A stretch of 53,626 bases of DNA from Burkholderiales bacterium. GTDB lineage: Bacteria > Pseudomonadota > Gammaproteobacteria > Burkholderiales > Burkholderiaceae_C. The position numbers and the translations under genes were made by a program. The stretch is from assembly GCA_947381415.1 (NCBI GenBank), contig CANCVB010000018.1, positions 1 to 53,626 on the forward strand, read 5' to 3'. The notes beneath the pieces were generated by a model. It saw nothing but the letters and a program-made list of their open reading frames with translations. It ran no database searches and had not been told where the DNA came from. The first letter of the stretch is position 1; each line of letters starts with the position of its first letter. Shown one piece after another: positions 1 through 8,951 of this stretch.

Positions 1-420
1 AATTTCACGCCTTTCGCCTCTCTCACTGGCGGCATCATGTTGGGGGTGGCCTCGGCCATCTTCATCTTGGTCAACGGCCGCATCTTGGGCATCAGTGGCA
101 TTTTGGGCGGCTTGATGCCACCTAAAGTGGGCGACACCATTTGGCGCATTTCCTTCTTATTGGGTTTGTTCATTGCGCCCACGGTGTTTCACGCCGTGGT
201 GCCTGCCCAGTACATCACCGCGCCCCGCATTGACGCGTCCGATTTGACCGTCATCGCTGCAGGCTTGCTGGTGGGCATTGGTACTCGTTACGCATCGGGC
301 TGCACCAGCGGCCACGGCGTTTGCGGCCTGTCGCGTTTGTCACCACGCTCCTTGGTGGCCACTGCATCTTTCATGTTTTCAGGCTTCGTGATGGTCTACG
401 TCATGCGCCACGTTCTGTAA
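1..420 (+). CDS. YeeE/YedE-family sulfur transport membrane protein, 5' partial
   Basis: Integral membrane protein of the YeeE/YedE (sulf_transp) family, which imports thiosulfate or related sulfur species. The frame is open to the left edge, so the N-terminus lies outside the window and 139 residues remain. Visible are hydrophobic helices and the family motif [13 protein letters not shown], whose cysteines in the characterised family member take part in substrate passage. It lies 10 bases before a second, shorter YeeE-like protein. Such split pairs are typical of sulfide-detoxification operons controlled by BigR/SqrR-type ArsR repressors, but no regulator is visible here; it may lie upstream of the window. 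Family assignment is secure, substrate is inferred. Confidence 0.85.
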   Translation, partial: NFTPFASLTGGIMLGVASAIFILVNGRILGISGILGGLMPPKVGDTIWRISFLLGLFIAPTVFHAVVPAQYITAPRIDASDLTVIAAGLLVGIGTRYASGCTSGHGVCGLSRLSPRSLVATASFMFSGFVMVYVMRHVL

Positions 421-430
421 AGGGATTCCA

Positions 431-895
431 ATGATCAAGAAAAACCACATCTACCACCTCACCGAATTCGCTGTGGGCCTCCTGTTCGGCATGGGCCTCA
501 TGCTCTCGGGCATGACCGACCCCGGCAAAGTCATTGGCTTTCTGGACTTGTTCGGCGCCTGGGACCCATCGCTGGCGCTGGTCATGGGCGGCGCCATTTT
601 GGTGGGCTTCTTTGCTTTCACCATCGCCAAAAAACGCACCACCACTTTCTTGGGTGGCGTGTTGCGCTTTCCCACCAACATGGACATCGACAAAAAGCTG
701 GTCATCGGCAGTTTGATGTTTGGCGCAGGCTGGGGACTGGCGGGCTTTTGCCCAGGCCCCGCCATGGTGTCCATGGCCGATGGCCAACCCAAAGCGCTGG
801 TGTTCGTATTGGCCATGTTGGTCGGCATGTTGGGCTTTGAATTGATGGACCGATTTGTCCACGCCCCCCGCAAAGCCAAATTGAACGCAGCTTGA
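431..895 (+). CDS. YeeE/YedE-like membrane protein (DUF6691 type)
   Basis: Second half of the paired sulfur-transport membrane proteins, 154 residues with about four hydrophobic segments. Conserved features are LMLSGMTDPGKVIGFLD near residue 25 and GWGLAGFCPGPAMV near residue 100, the latter carrying the single conserved cysteine. Start is the ATG at 431 shortly after the AAAGGGA-type ribosome site. It sits between the partial YeeE gene and the SQR fusion, so the group reads as one operon. In related bacteria the two-protein pair (PmpA/PmpB type) is needed for handling reduced sulfur; the exact substrate cannot be read from sequence. Confidence 0.85.
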   Translation: MIKKNHIYHLTEFAVGLLFGMGLMLSGMTDPGKVIGFLDLFGAWDPSLALVMGGAILVGFFAFTIAKKRTTTFLGGVLRFPTNMDIDKKLVIGSLMFGAGWGLAGFCPGPAMVSMADGQPKALVFVLAMLVGMLGFELMDRFVHAPRKAKLNAA

Positions 896-915
896 ACCTC
901 ACCTCAGGAGACCAC

Positions 916-2583
916 ATGGACATCAAAGCACTCACCCCCAACCTTTCCATCAGCCCCCAAATTTTGGTGGCCGACATGCAAGCTGTGGCACAAGCGGGTT
1001 TCAAAGCCATCATTTGCAACCGCCCCGATGGCGAAGGCCCCGACCAACCCAGCTTCCAAGAAATTGAAGCTGCGGCTCGTCAATACGGCCTGCAAGCCCA
1101 ATACCTGCCTGCTGAAACAGGCAAGGTGAGTGACCAAGACGGCAAGGCGTTTGGCCAGTTGCTCCACACCCTGCCTGGCCCCGTGTTGGCCTATTGCCGA
1201 AGCGGCATGCGCTCCACCACCATGTGGGCCTTGTCGCAATCTGGTGTCACCCCCCTGCCGCAGATTTTGGAAGCCTCCAACAAAGTGGGCTTTGACATGA
1301 AACCCTTGGTGCAACGCATCGCCAATGGCGGCAAAACGCCCACCAACCAAGCAGATGCCAGCCACGATGTGGTCATCGTGGGCGGTGGTGCCGCTGGCAT
1401 CTCCGTGGCCTCCAGTTTGTTGGCCCGGAGCCCGCTGTTGGACATCGCCATCATTGACCCCGCCGACGCCCACTTTTACCAACCAGGCTGGACCATGGTC
1501 GGTGGCGGCATCTTCAAACCCAGCGACACCGCCCGCACCATGGCCTCGGTCATCCCCACCGATGTCAGCTGGATCAAGGCGGCTGTGGCGGCTTTCGAGC
1601 CCGAGCACAACCAAGTCATTTTGGAAGGCTGCCGGGTGGTGAAGTACAAACAATTGGTGGTTTGTCCCGGCTTGAAGCTGGACTGGCAAGGCATTGAGGG
1701 TTTGAGCGACACCCTGGGGCGCAATGGCGTCACCTCCAACTACCGCTTCGACCTGGCCCCCTACACCTGGGAACTGGTGCAAAACTTGAAAGGGGGCAAG
1801 GCGCTGTTCACCCAGCCGCCCATGCCCATCAAGTGCGCGGGTGCGCCGCAAAAAGCCATGTACTTGTCAGCCGACCACTGGACACGCCAGGGTGTGCTGA
1901 ACAACATCGACATCCAGTTTTGCAATGCGGGCGCGGTGCTGTTTGGGGTGGCCGACTATGTGCCAGCCCTCATGGAGTACGTGAAGAAATACCACATTGG
2001 CCTGAACTTTGGCGAAACCCTGGTGGCCGTGGACGGCCCAGCGCACCAAGCCACGTTCATGAAAAACATGCCCGACGGCAGCAAAGAAAAAGTGGTGCGT
2101 GACTTTGACATGATCCACGTGGTGCCCCCACAAAAAGCCCCCGATTTTGTGCGTGTCAGCCCCTTGGTCGACGCTGCTGGTTGGGTGAATGTGGACCCCT
2201 CTTCCCTGCGCCACAAAACTTACAGCAATGTGTTTGCTTTGGGCGATGTGGCCAACACCACCAATGCCAAAACCGCTGCCGCTGCCCGCAAGCAAGCCCC
2301 CGTGGTGGCCCACAACCTCTTGGTGGCCATGGGTCAACGCCAAGGCGATGCCCAGTACGACGGCTATGGCTCATGCCCACTCACGGTGGAACGCGGCAAG
2401 ATCGTGTTGGCCGAATTCACCTACGGCGGCAAGCTGGCCCCCAGCTTCCCCTCTTGGCTCATCGACGGCACCAAGCCTTCTGCACTGGCTTGGTACCTCA
2501 AAGAACGCATCCTGCCCCCCATCTACTGGGAAGCCATGCTCAAAGGCCGCGAATGGATGGCACAACCTGAAATGGTGGGCTGA
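916..2583 (+). CDS. Fusion of DUF442 phosphatase/rhodanese-like domain and type II-like sulfide:quinone oxidoreductase
   Basis: A 555-residue two-domain protein. Residues 1-135 are a DUF442 (beta-lactamase hydrolase-like phosphatase) domain with the active loop CRSGMRS at Cys94, which resembles a rhodanese loop. Residues 150-555 are an FAD-dependent sulfide:quinone oxidoreductase (SQR): dinucleotide motif GGGAAG at 156-161, Cys250 in LVVCPGLKLDW, Cys307 in PIKCAGAPQK, and the C-terminal GYGSCPL segment. SQR oxidises sulfide and passes electrons to quinone. The second redox cysteine expected around the GD motif (443-444) is absent: the sequence reads GDVANTTNAKTAAA. Start 916 was chosen over the upstream 892 frame start because GGAGA lies just before it. 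Its stop overlaps the SulP start (TGATG). Confidence 0.85.
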   Translation: MDIKALTPNLSISPQILVADMQAVAQAGFKAIICNRPDGEGPDQPSFQEIEAAARQYGLQAQYLPAETGKVSDQDGKAFGQLLHTLPGPVLAYCRSGMRSTTMWALSQSGVTPLPQILEASNKVGFDMKPLVQRIANGGKTPTNQADASHDVVIVGGGAAGISVASSLLARSPLLDIAIIDPADAHFYQPGWTMVGGGIFKPSDTARTMASVIPTDVSWIKAAVAAFEPEHNQVILEGCRVVKYKQLVVCPGLKLDWQGIEGLSDTLGRNGVTSNYRFDLAPYTWELVQNLKGGKALFTQPPMPIKCAGAPQKAMYLSADHWTRQGVLNNIDIQFCNAGAVLFGVADYVPALMEYVKKYHIGLNFGETLVAVDGPAHQATFMKNMPDGSKEKVVRDFDMIHVVPPQKAPDFVRVSPLVDAAGWVNVDPSSLRHKTYSNVFALGDVANTTNAKTAAAARKQAPVVAHNLLVAMGQRQGDAQYDGYGSCPLTVERGKIVLAEFTYGGKLAPSFPSWLIDGTKPSALAWYLKERILPPIYWEAMLKGREWMAQPEMVG

Positions 2584-4316
2584 TGACCGCACTGACACGC
2601 TGGCTGCCCTCGGTTCCCCTGCTCGATTGGGGCCGCCATTACAACCGAGAAACCTTCACCAACGACGCGGTGGCGGCACTGATCGTCACCATCATGCTGA
2701 TCCCGCAAAGCCTGGCCTATGCCTTGCTGGCAGGGTTGCCGCCCGAGGTGGGCTTGTACGCCAGCGTGGCACCGCTCTTGTTGTATGCGGTGTTGGGCAG
2801 CAGCCGTGTATTGGCCGTCGGCCCTGTGGCCGTGGTGTCCCTCATGACCGCCGCTGCCGTGGCCGAACATGCGGCGGCGGGCACACATGCCTATTGGCAA
2901 GTCGCAATCACCTTGGCATTTTTGTCGGGTGGCATGTTGCTTTTAATGGGTTTGTTGCGTTTGGGCTTCTTGGCCAATTTCTTGAGCCATCCTGTCATTT
3001 CGGGCTTCATCTCGGCCTCAGGTTTGTTGATTGCGCTCAGCCAGTTGAAAACCATCATGGGCGTTAAAGCCGAGGGCCACAACTTCATCGAACTGTTGTC
3101 GGCGCTCATGCACCAAGCCGCCAACCTGCACCTGCTCACCTTGGTCGTCGGCATCGCAGCCACGGCGTTTTTGTTTTGGGTGCGCAAGGGCTTGAAGCCC
3201 TTGCTCATCGATGCGGGCCTCAAACCCAAGCTGGCCGATGTGCTGGCCAAAGCGGGCCCCGTCGTGGCCATTGCCCTCACCACCGTCTTGGCTTGGCGCC
3301 TGGATTGGCAAGGTCAGGGCATGAAACTGGTGGGCACCGTGCCCCAAGGCTTGCCCCCGCTCACCGCCCCTTTGTGGGATTTGGCGCTCTGGCAAGAACT
3401 GCTGGTGCCCGCCTTGCTCATCAGCGTGGTGGGTTTTGTGGAGTCGGTGTCGGTGGGTCAAACCTTGGCCGCCAAACGCCGCCAACGCATCGAACCCGAC
3501 CAAGAGCTGGTGGCCTTGGGTGCCAGCAATTTGTCCGCTGCATTCACGGGCGGCTTTCCAGTCACGGGCGGTTTTGCACGCTCGGTGGTCAACTTTGACG
3601 CGGGTGCAGTCACACCCGCTGCAGGCGTGTACACGGCGGTGGGCATCACCTTGGCCTCGCTGTTTTTAACGCCTGCTTTGTATTACCTGCCGCAAGCCAC
3701 CTTGGCAGCCACCATCGTGGTGGCCGTGTTGTCTTTGGTGGACTTTGGGATTTTGAAATCCACCTGGCGATTCTCCAAACTGGACTTCATGGCCGTGGCC
3801 ACCACCTTGCTGGCCACCTTGTTGGTCGGTGTGGAAAGTGGTTTGGTCATGGGTGTGGTGGTGTCCTTGGCGCTGTTTTTGTTCAGAGCCAGTCGACCCC
3901 ACATCGCCACCGTCGGTTTGGTGCCTGGCACCGAGCATTTCCGCAATGTGCTGCGCCACGAGGTGTTGGTCAGCCCGAAATTGGTGTGTCTGCGGGTGGA
4001 CGCCAGCATGTTCTTCGCCAATGCGCGCGGCGTGGAAGACCGCATCAACGCCGAGGTGGCGGCGCGCCCCGAACTCGAGCATGTGTTGTTGCAGTGCTCG
4101 GCGGTGAACGACATCGACGCCAGTGCTTTGGAGAGTTTGGAAGCCATTGCCAGTCGATTGAAAGACTCGGGCATCGCCCTGCACTTCTCGGAAATCAAGG
4201 GTCCGGTGATGGACAAGCTCAACACCACGCATTTTCTGGAACATTTGCACGGTCAGGTGTTCTTGACGAACTACCAAGCCATACAAGCGTTGACGCCAGA
4301 GGTGATTCAGCCGTAA
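2583..4316 (+). CDS. SulP-family anion transporter with STAS domain
   Basis: Inner-membrane SulP (SLC26) carrier, 577 residues. Residues about 20-430 hold the multi-helix transport domain, with the N-terminal LIPQSLAYALLAGLPPEVGL motif and SVGQTLAAKRRQRI in the middle. Residues about 440-570 form a cytoplasmic STAS domain containing the NDIDASALESL loop. SulP proteins carry sulfate, bicarbonate or other anions. Translation is coupled to the SQR fusion by a one-base overlap, which suggests export or import of the oxidised sulfur product, though bicarbonate transport cannot be excluded. It is the last gene of the sulfur operon; 52 bases and a TATAAT element separate it from the next gene. Confidence 0.88.
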   Translation: MTALTRWLPSVPLLDWGRHYNRETFTNDAVAALIVTIMLIPQSLAYALLAGLPPEVGLYASVAPLLLYAVLGSSRVLAVGPVAVVSLMTAAAVAEHAAAGTHAYWQVAITLAFLSGGMLLLMGLLRLGFLANFLSHPVISGFISASGLLIALSQLKTIMGVKAEGHNFIELLSALMHQAANLHLLTLVVGIAATAFLFWVRKGLKPLLIDAGLKPKLADVLAKAGPVVAIALTTVLAWRLDWQGQGMKLVGTVPQGLPPLTAPLWDLALWQELLVPALLISVVGFVESVSVGQTLAAKRRQRIEPDQELVALGASNLSAAFTGGFPVTGGFARSVVNFDAGAVTPAAGVYTAVGITLASLFLTPALYYLPQATLAATIVVAVLSLVDFGILKSTWRFSKLDFMAVATTLLATLLVGVESGLVMGVVVSLALFLFRASRPHIATVGLVPGTEHFRNVLRHEVLVSPKLVCLRVDASMFFANARGVEDRINAEVAARPELEHVLLQCSAVNDIDASALESLEAIASRLKDSGIALHFSEIKGPVMDKLNTTHFLEHLHGQVFLTNYQAIQALTPEVIQP

Positions 4317-4327
4317 CTGGCGCTAGC

Positions 4328-4333
4328 TATAAT
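4328..4333 (+). promoter_or_regulatory. Candidate -10 element before the alcohol dehydrogenase operon
   Basis: A perfect TATAAT sits 35 bases before the TTG start of the dehydrogenase. No good -35 lies at 16-18 bases: TTGACG at 4290-4295 is 32 bases away and the properly spaced hexamer is only ATTCAG. This suggests an activator-dependent or weak promoter that separates the catabolic operon from the sulfur operon. Confidence 0.35.
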
Positions 4334-4368
4334 TTTTTTCTTACAGCTAACACTTTAGGGGCCCCATC

Positions 4369-5415
4369 TTGGCAACAACTTCCTGTTTTGCAGCCCTGTC
4401 CAGCGACCAACCCTTGGTGGCTCACCACATTCAACGCAGAAACTTGGGCCCCAAAGATGTGTCCATCGACATCGCTTTTTGTGGTGTGTGCCACACCGAT
4501 TTGCATTTCGCTAAAAACGACTGGGGCCGCAGCAACTACCCGCTGGTGCCTGGCCATGAAATTGTGGGCACAGTCCATGCTGTGGGTACAGAAGTCAAGC
4601 GGTTCAAACTCGGGCAAAAGGTGGCTGTCGGTTGCTTTGTTGGTTCGTGTCACCATTGCAGTTCGTGTGCCGCCGACTTGGAACAGTATTGCCTCAACGG
4701 TTTCACGGCCACCTACAACGGACCGAGCCCCGACCCCGGGGGATTCACCTACGGTGGCTATTCAAAGCACATCGTGGTGGACGAGCATTTTGTGCTGCGC
4801 ATGCCCGATGGCTTGGACCTTGCCGGGGCTGCCCCCTTGTTATGCGCGGGTATCACCACCTATTCACCACTCAAGCATTGGAATATCCAAGCAGGCATGC
4901 GGGTGGGCGTGATTGGACTGGGCGGCTTGGGCCACATGGGCATCAAGTTTGCCCATGCCATGGGTGCCCACACCACCATGATCACCAGCTCGGCGCACAA
5001 AACGCAAGACGCCATGCGCTTAGGCGCAGATGATGTCTTGCTGTCCAGCGACAACGCCGCCATGCAAGCCATGGCCAACCAATTTGATTTTTTGCTCAAC
5101 ACCATTCCGGTCTACCACGACTACAACACCTACCTGCCCCTGTTGAAGATAGACGGCACCATGTGCATCGTTGGCACGATTGGCATGAATGCCGAGCTTA
5201 ACGCCCGTTCACTCATTGCTGGCAGACGCACCATTGCCGGCTCCTTGGTCGGGGGCATCAAAGAAACCCAAGACATGCTGGATTTTTGTGCCCAGCACAA
5301 CATCTTGTCTGACATCGAAATGATTCCCATGGATGGCATCAACCAAGCCTATGAACGCATGCAACACAGCGACGTGAAATACCGCTTTGTGATTGACATG
5401 TCCACCCTTGCCTAA
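4369..5415 (+). CDS. Zinc-dependent alcohol dehydrogenase (cinnamyl-alcohol dehydrogenase/YahK type)
   Basis: Medium-chain dehydrogenase/reductase of 348 residues that interconverts an alcohol and an aldehyde with NAD(P). Catalytic zinc motif CGVCHTD at 38-44 and GHE at 62-64; structural zinc cysteines at 94, 97, 100 and 108; nucleotide-binding GLGGLGHMG in the middle. The start is TTG at 4369, with AGGGG eight bases upstream; no in-frame ATG precedes the conserved N-terminus. It is the first of four closely packed plus-strand genes (crotonase, acyl-CoA ligase, SDR), so the aldehyde product or substrate probably belongs to that pathway. Substrate unknown; this subfamily is usually NADPH-linked with broad aldehyde specificity. 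Confidence 0.88.
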   Translation: MATTSCFAALSSDQPLVAHHIQRRNLGPKDVSIDIAFCGVCHTDLHFAKNDWGRSNYPLVPGHEIVGTVHAVGTEVKRFKLGQKVAVGCFVGSCHHCSSCAADLEQYCLNGFTATYNGPSPDPGGFTYGGYSKHIVVDEHFVLRMPDGLDLAGAAPLLCAGITTYSPLKHWNIQAGMRVGVIGLGGLGHMGIKFAHAMGAHTTMITSSAHKTQDAMRLGADDVLLSSDNAAMQAMANQFDFLLNTIPVYHDYNTYLPLLKIDGTMCIVGTIGMNAELNARSLIAGRRTIAGSLVGGIKETQDMLDFCAQHNILSDIEMIPMDGINQAYERMQHSDVKYRFVIDMSTLA

Positions 5416-5427
5416 AGCCCTTTTGCC

Positions 5428-6306
5428 ATGACCGACTACACCACCTTGCGCTACGAGGTAGCCGACCATATCCTCACGCTGACGCTGCATCGCCCAGCGC
5501 ATATGAATGCATTCACCGTCGAGATGTCGCATGAACTCATTCACGCCTTCCAACGCGCCAGCGAAGACGACGCCGTCGCTGCCATTGTGGTGACTGGCGC
5601 AGGCAAAGCGTTTTGCGCAGGTATGGACTTGAGCGTCGAGGGCAATGTATTTGGTTTGAACGAAGACATGCGCCCTACCTTGAAGGACATGCAAGACCAC
5701 TTGAATGCGCCTGCCATGGTTGATGGCGTAAGAGATTCGGGGGGCAAAGTCACACTGGCCATGTATGAATGCAAAAAACCCATCATTGGGGCCATCAACG
5801 GTGCGGCGGTTGGCATTGGCGCGACCATGACCTGCGCCATGGATATTCGCTTGGCCTCAGAAAATGCCCGCGTGGGATTTGTGTTCAACAAAATCGGTAT
5901 CACGCCGGAGGCATGTTCAAGCTGGTTTTTACCCCGCTTGGTTGGCCTGCAAACCGCATTAGAGTGGTGCTACACCGGTGACATCCATAACGCTGATACC
6001 TTGTTATCGGCGGGCTATGTCAAAGCCGTTTTTCCTGCTGATGCATTGCTGGAAGAGGCCTACAAGCTTGCACGAAAAATAGTGGCGCACAGCCCCGTAG
6101 CCATCGCATTGACCCGACAAATGCTTTACCGCAACGCGGCCCAAGACCATCCCCTGAAAGCACACCAAGTCGATTCACTGGCCATCTTTTATGCCAGCCA
6201 AACCAGTGGCAAAGAAGGTGTAGCCTCGTTCCGTGAAAAGCGAGCGCCTGTGTTCACAGACAAAGCGTCAACCGATATGCCTGACTTTTACCCATGGTGG
6301 GCTTGA
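5428..6306 (+). CDS. Enoyl-CoA hydratase/isomerase (crotonase) family protein
   Basis: Crotonase-fold protein of 292 residues acting on acyl-CoA thioesters. Visible are the first oxyanion-hole segment AFCAGMDL near residue 70, the second at AINGAAVGIGATM near residue 130, and the KIGITPEACSSWFLPRLVG segment that carries the acidic catalytic position in hydratases. It begins 12 bases after the alcohol dehydrogenase stop and ends 14 bases before the chosen start of the ligase, so co-transcription is likely. Could be a hydratase, isomerase or dehalogenase; the sequence alone does not fix the reaction. Confidence 0.85.
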   Translation: MTDYTTLRYEVADHILTLTLHRPAHMNAFTVEMSHELIHAFQRASEDDAVAAIVVTGAGKAFCAGMDLSVEGNVFGLNEDMRPTLKDMQDHLNAPAMVDGVRDSGGKVTLAMYECKKPIIGAINGAAVGIGATMTCAMDIRLASENARVGFVFNKIGITPEACSSWFLPRLVGLQTALEWCYTGDIHNADTLLSAGYVKAVFPADALLEEAYKLARKIVAHSPVAIALTRQMLYRNAAQDHPLKAHQVDSLAIFYASQTSGKEGVASFREKRAPVFTDKASTDMPDFYPWWA

Positions 6307-6320
6307 GCCCCCACAAGCCC

Positions 6321-7958
6321 ATGCCATCGATTTACGACCAAGACCTCGGCAAAACCCAAGCCAATTTTGCGGCCCTCTCCCCCGTCAGTTTTTTAGAACG
6401 CAGCGCAGAGATTTACCCTGACCTAACGGCAGTGATCCATGGCCAGCGCCGCTACACCTGGGCGCAGGTGCGCGAGCGCAGTGCGCGACTTGCCAGCGCC
6501 TTGCAAACGGTGGGTATCCAACGGGGTTTCACAGTCAGTGTGATGCTCTCCAACACCCCCGAGATGCTGGAAGCGCACTATGCAGTTCCCGCCTTGAATG
6601 CGGTCTTGCACGCACTCAATACCCGTTTGGATGCAGCCTTGATTGCTTGGCAAATCAACCACTGCGAGGCCAGCGTACTCATCACTGATCGAGAATTTTC
6701 GGCCACCACAACACAAGCCTTACGCATTCTGCACGACCAATACCAACGCGATTTGTTGGTGATTGATGTGGACGACGCCGAGTACACCGGCCCAGGTGAA
6801 CGCACGGGAAAGTGGGAATATGAGGCTTGGCTGGCAAACCATCCCCCTTTAGCCCAACTCTCTGGGCCGCAGGAAGAATGGGATGCCATCGCAGTCAGCT
6901 ACACCTCTGGCACCACCGGCGACCCCAAGGGCGTGGTCACCCACCACCGAGGGGCCTATTTGAATGCGGTCAGCAACGCAGTGACATGGCACATGCCGAA
7001 TTTTTCCCGCTACCTGTGGACCCTGCCGATGTTTCACTGCAATGGCTGGTGCTTCCCCTGGACCGTGGCCATGTTGGGCGGTGTGCATGTGTGTCTGCGC
7101 AAAATAGATGCTGGGTTGATATTGCAATCGATGGCTGAACACGCTGTGGACCACTACTGCGCAGCACCCGTGGTGCACAACCTGTTGATTCAAGCCCCTG
7201 CCCACCTTCAAGCCGCTGTCACCCACCGCGTCAAAGGCATGGTGGCAGGCGCGAGTCCACCGGCCACCATGCTTGAGGGTATGGCAAAGCTGGGTTTTGA
7301 CATCACACACGTGTATGGTTTGACCGAGGTTTACGGACCTGCATCGGTCTGTGTCAAGCACGAAGATTGGTCTGTCAAAAGTCTGGATGCGCAAGCCTTG
7401 CTCAATGGTCGCCAGGGGGTTCGCTACCCTTTGCAAGAGGGAATGTCCCTTAAGAATCCTCAAACAATGCAAACCACGCCAGCGGATGGGCAAACCATGG
7501 GCGAAATCATGTTTCGCGGCAATATCGTGATGAAGGGCTATTTGAAAAACCCGCGTGCCACCACCCAGGCGTTTGAAGGTGGTTGGTTCCATTCGGGCGA
7601 CTTGGGCGTGATGGACGCCCAAAGGTATATGAAAATCAAAGACCGCAACAAAGACATCATCATCTCGGGCGGTGAAAACATCAGCAGCATTGAGGTAGAA
7701 GATGCGCTCTACCGCCACCCGGCTGTACTGGCCTGTGCCGTGGTGGCCAAACCCGACGACAAATGGGGCGAAACACCGCTGGCGTTTGTCGAGCTTCATG
7801 CCGACCAAAGCGCGGACGAACAAGACCTGATCGCCCACTGCAAAACCCTGCTGGCAGGCTACAAAATCCCACGGCGTTTTGTGTTTGAAAGCATTCCCAA
7901 AACATCCACCGGCAAGATTCAAAAATTTCAACTCAGAGAAAAAGCCAAAACGCTTTAA
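6321..7958 (+). CDS. AMP-forming acyl-CoA synthetase
   Basis: ANL-superfamily ligase of 545 residues that activates a carboxylic acid to its CoA thioester. Motifs in order: phosphate-binding YTSGTTGDPKG, YGLTEVYGP, WFHSGDLGVMD, hinge KDRNKDIIISGGENISS and the C-terminal catalytic lysine in TSTGKIQKFQ. It resembles the medium-chain/short-chain group that includes AlkK. Start 6321 (MPSIYDQDLG) matches the family N-terminus better than the ATG at 6294, which overlaps the crotonase stop. With the dehydrogenase and crotonase it suggests alcohol to aldehyde to acid to acyl-CoA to beta-oxidation, though no aldehyde dehydrogenase is in the window. Confidence 0.87.
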   Translation: MPSIYDQDLGKTQANFAALSPVSFLERSAEIYPDLTAVIHGQRRYTWAQVRERSARLASALQTVGIQRGFTVSVMLSNTPEMLEAHYAVPALNAVLHALNTRLDAALIAWQINHCEASVLITDREFSATTTQALRILHDQYQRDLLVIDVDDAEYTGPGERTGKWEYEAWLANHPPLAQLSGPQEEWDAIAVSYTSGTTGDPKGVVTHHRGAYLNAVSNAVTWHMPNFSRYLWTLPMFHCNGWCFPWTVAMLGGVHVCLRKIDAGLILQSMAEHAVDHYCAAPVVHNLLIQAPAHLQAAVTHRVKGMVAGASPPATMLEGMAKLGFDITHVYGLTEVYGPASVCVKHEDWSVKSLDAQALLNGRQGVRYPLQEGMSLKNPQTMQTTPADGQTMGEIMFRGNIVMKGYLKNPRATTQAFEGGWFHSGDLGVMDAQRYMKIKDRNKDIIISGGENISSIEVEDALYRHPAVLACAVVAKPDDKWGETPLAFVELHADQSADEQDLIAHCKTLLAGYKIPRRFVFESIPKTSTGKIQKFQLREKAKTL

Positions 7959-7979
7959 TCTCACTACCTGGAGACTCAC

Positions 7980-8951
7980 ATGCTTGACCACTTCCCCCTT
8001 TCTGCCAATGAGTTCGATGGCCCTGTGCTGGTCACAGGCGCGGGCGGCTGCATAGGCAGTTGGGTGCTGACCTTGCTCACACATGCAGGTGTCCCCGTGT
8101 CTGCTTTCGATTTGAAAGCCGATACACGTCGACCTTCGCTGTTGATGTCAGAAACAGATTTGAAAAAAGTGCACTGGTACGAAGGCGATATTGCCGATAC
8201 CGCGGCTGTCAAAGCGGCCGTGCAACACAGTGGCGCGCGTGCAATCATCCATTTGGCAGCCTTGCAAGTCCCTTTTTGCCGTGCCAACCCTGTGGCGGGT
8301 GCGCTGGTGAATGTGGTGGGCACGGTGAATGTGTTTGAAGCCGCCAAAGAAGCAGGCATCCAACGTCTGAGCTATGCCAGCTCCGTTGCCGCCTATGGTG
8401 CGTTGGAAAACGGTGGCGCCATGGCCACGCTGTACGGGGCTTACAAGTACTGCAACGAACAAACTGCCAAGGTGTATTCCGAAGAGAATGGTTTGCACAG
8501 TGTGGGCATTCGACCAGGCGTGGTGTATGGCGTTGCAAGAGACCAAGGCATGACCTCCAAGACCACCGTGGCCATGTTGGCTGCGGCTGCGGACCAAGCC
8601 TATGACATTCCCTTCAGCGGCCATGTGTCGTGGTTGTTTGCGGCAGAAGCCGCCAGTGCATTCACCCGCAGTGTCGCCAAAGTCCGCGTGGGTGCGCCGG
8701 TGTTTGACCTCAACGGCGTGTACGCCTCGGTGGAAGAAGGCGTGGCGATTTTGAAAAAGTGTGCGCCCCATGCGCGCATCGGTATCAAGGGCGAACCGCT
8801 GGCTTTCCCCATGGATAAATCGGATGAGCCCTTGAGAGCCTTTATTGGCGACTATGGCCAAATGCCCTTGGACCAAGGCATCGCATCCACCTACCAAACT
8901 TTTGTTGAATTGCTGAAAACCCAGCGTATCAGTGCGGCAAGCTTGGTCTAA
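7980..8951 (+). CDS. NAD(P)-dependent epimerase/dehydratase-type SDR
   Basis: Extended short-chain dehydrogenase/reductase, 323 residues. N-terminal TGAGGCIGSW dinucleotide motif near residue 20, acidic loop YEGDIADTAAV, HLAALQ segment, and catalytic YGAYK with an upstream serine pair in SYASSVAAYG. The start has CTGGAGA nine bases upstream. It is the last gene of the dehydrogenase-crotonase-ligase operon, 21 bases after the ligase. In such a setting it may act on a hydroxyacyl or sugar-like intermediate; the true substrate is unknown. Confidence 0.82.
   Translation: MLDHFPLSANEFDGPVLVTGAGGCIGSWVLTLLTHAGVPVSAFDLKADTRRPSLLMSETDLKKVHWYEGDIADTAAVKAAVQHSGARAIIHLAALQVPFCRANPVAGALVNVVGTVNVFEAAKEAGIQRLSYASSVAAYGALENGGAMATLYGAYKYCNEQTAKVYSEENGLHSVGIRPGVVYGVARDQGMTSKTTVAMLAAAADQAYDIPFSGHVSWLFAAEAASAFTRSVAKVRVGAPVFDLNGVYASVEEGVAILKKCAPHARIGIKGEPLAFPMDKSDEPLRAFIGDYGQMPLDQGIASTYQTFVELLKTQRISAASLV

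Noticed and set aside
904..1851. 315-residue minus-strand frame over the SQR fusion
   Set aside because: Shadow of the plus-strand gene; composition rich in His/Gly/Gln with no recognisable motif.
6849..8084. 411-residue open frame on the minus strand across the acyl-CoA ligase
   Set aside because: It is antisense to a well-conserved ligase with all its motifs, has no family resemblance, and arises from high-GC codon structure.
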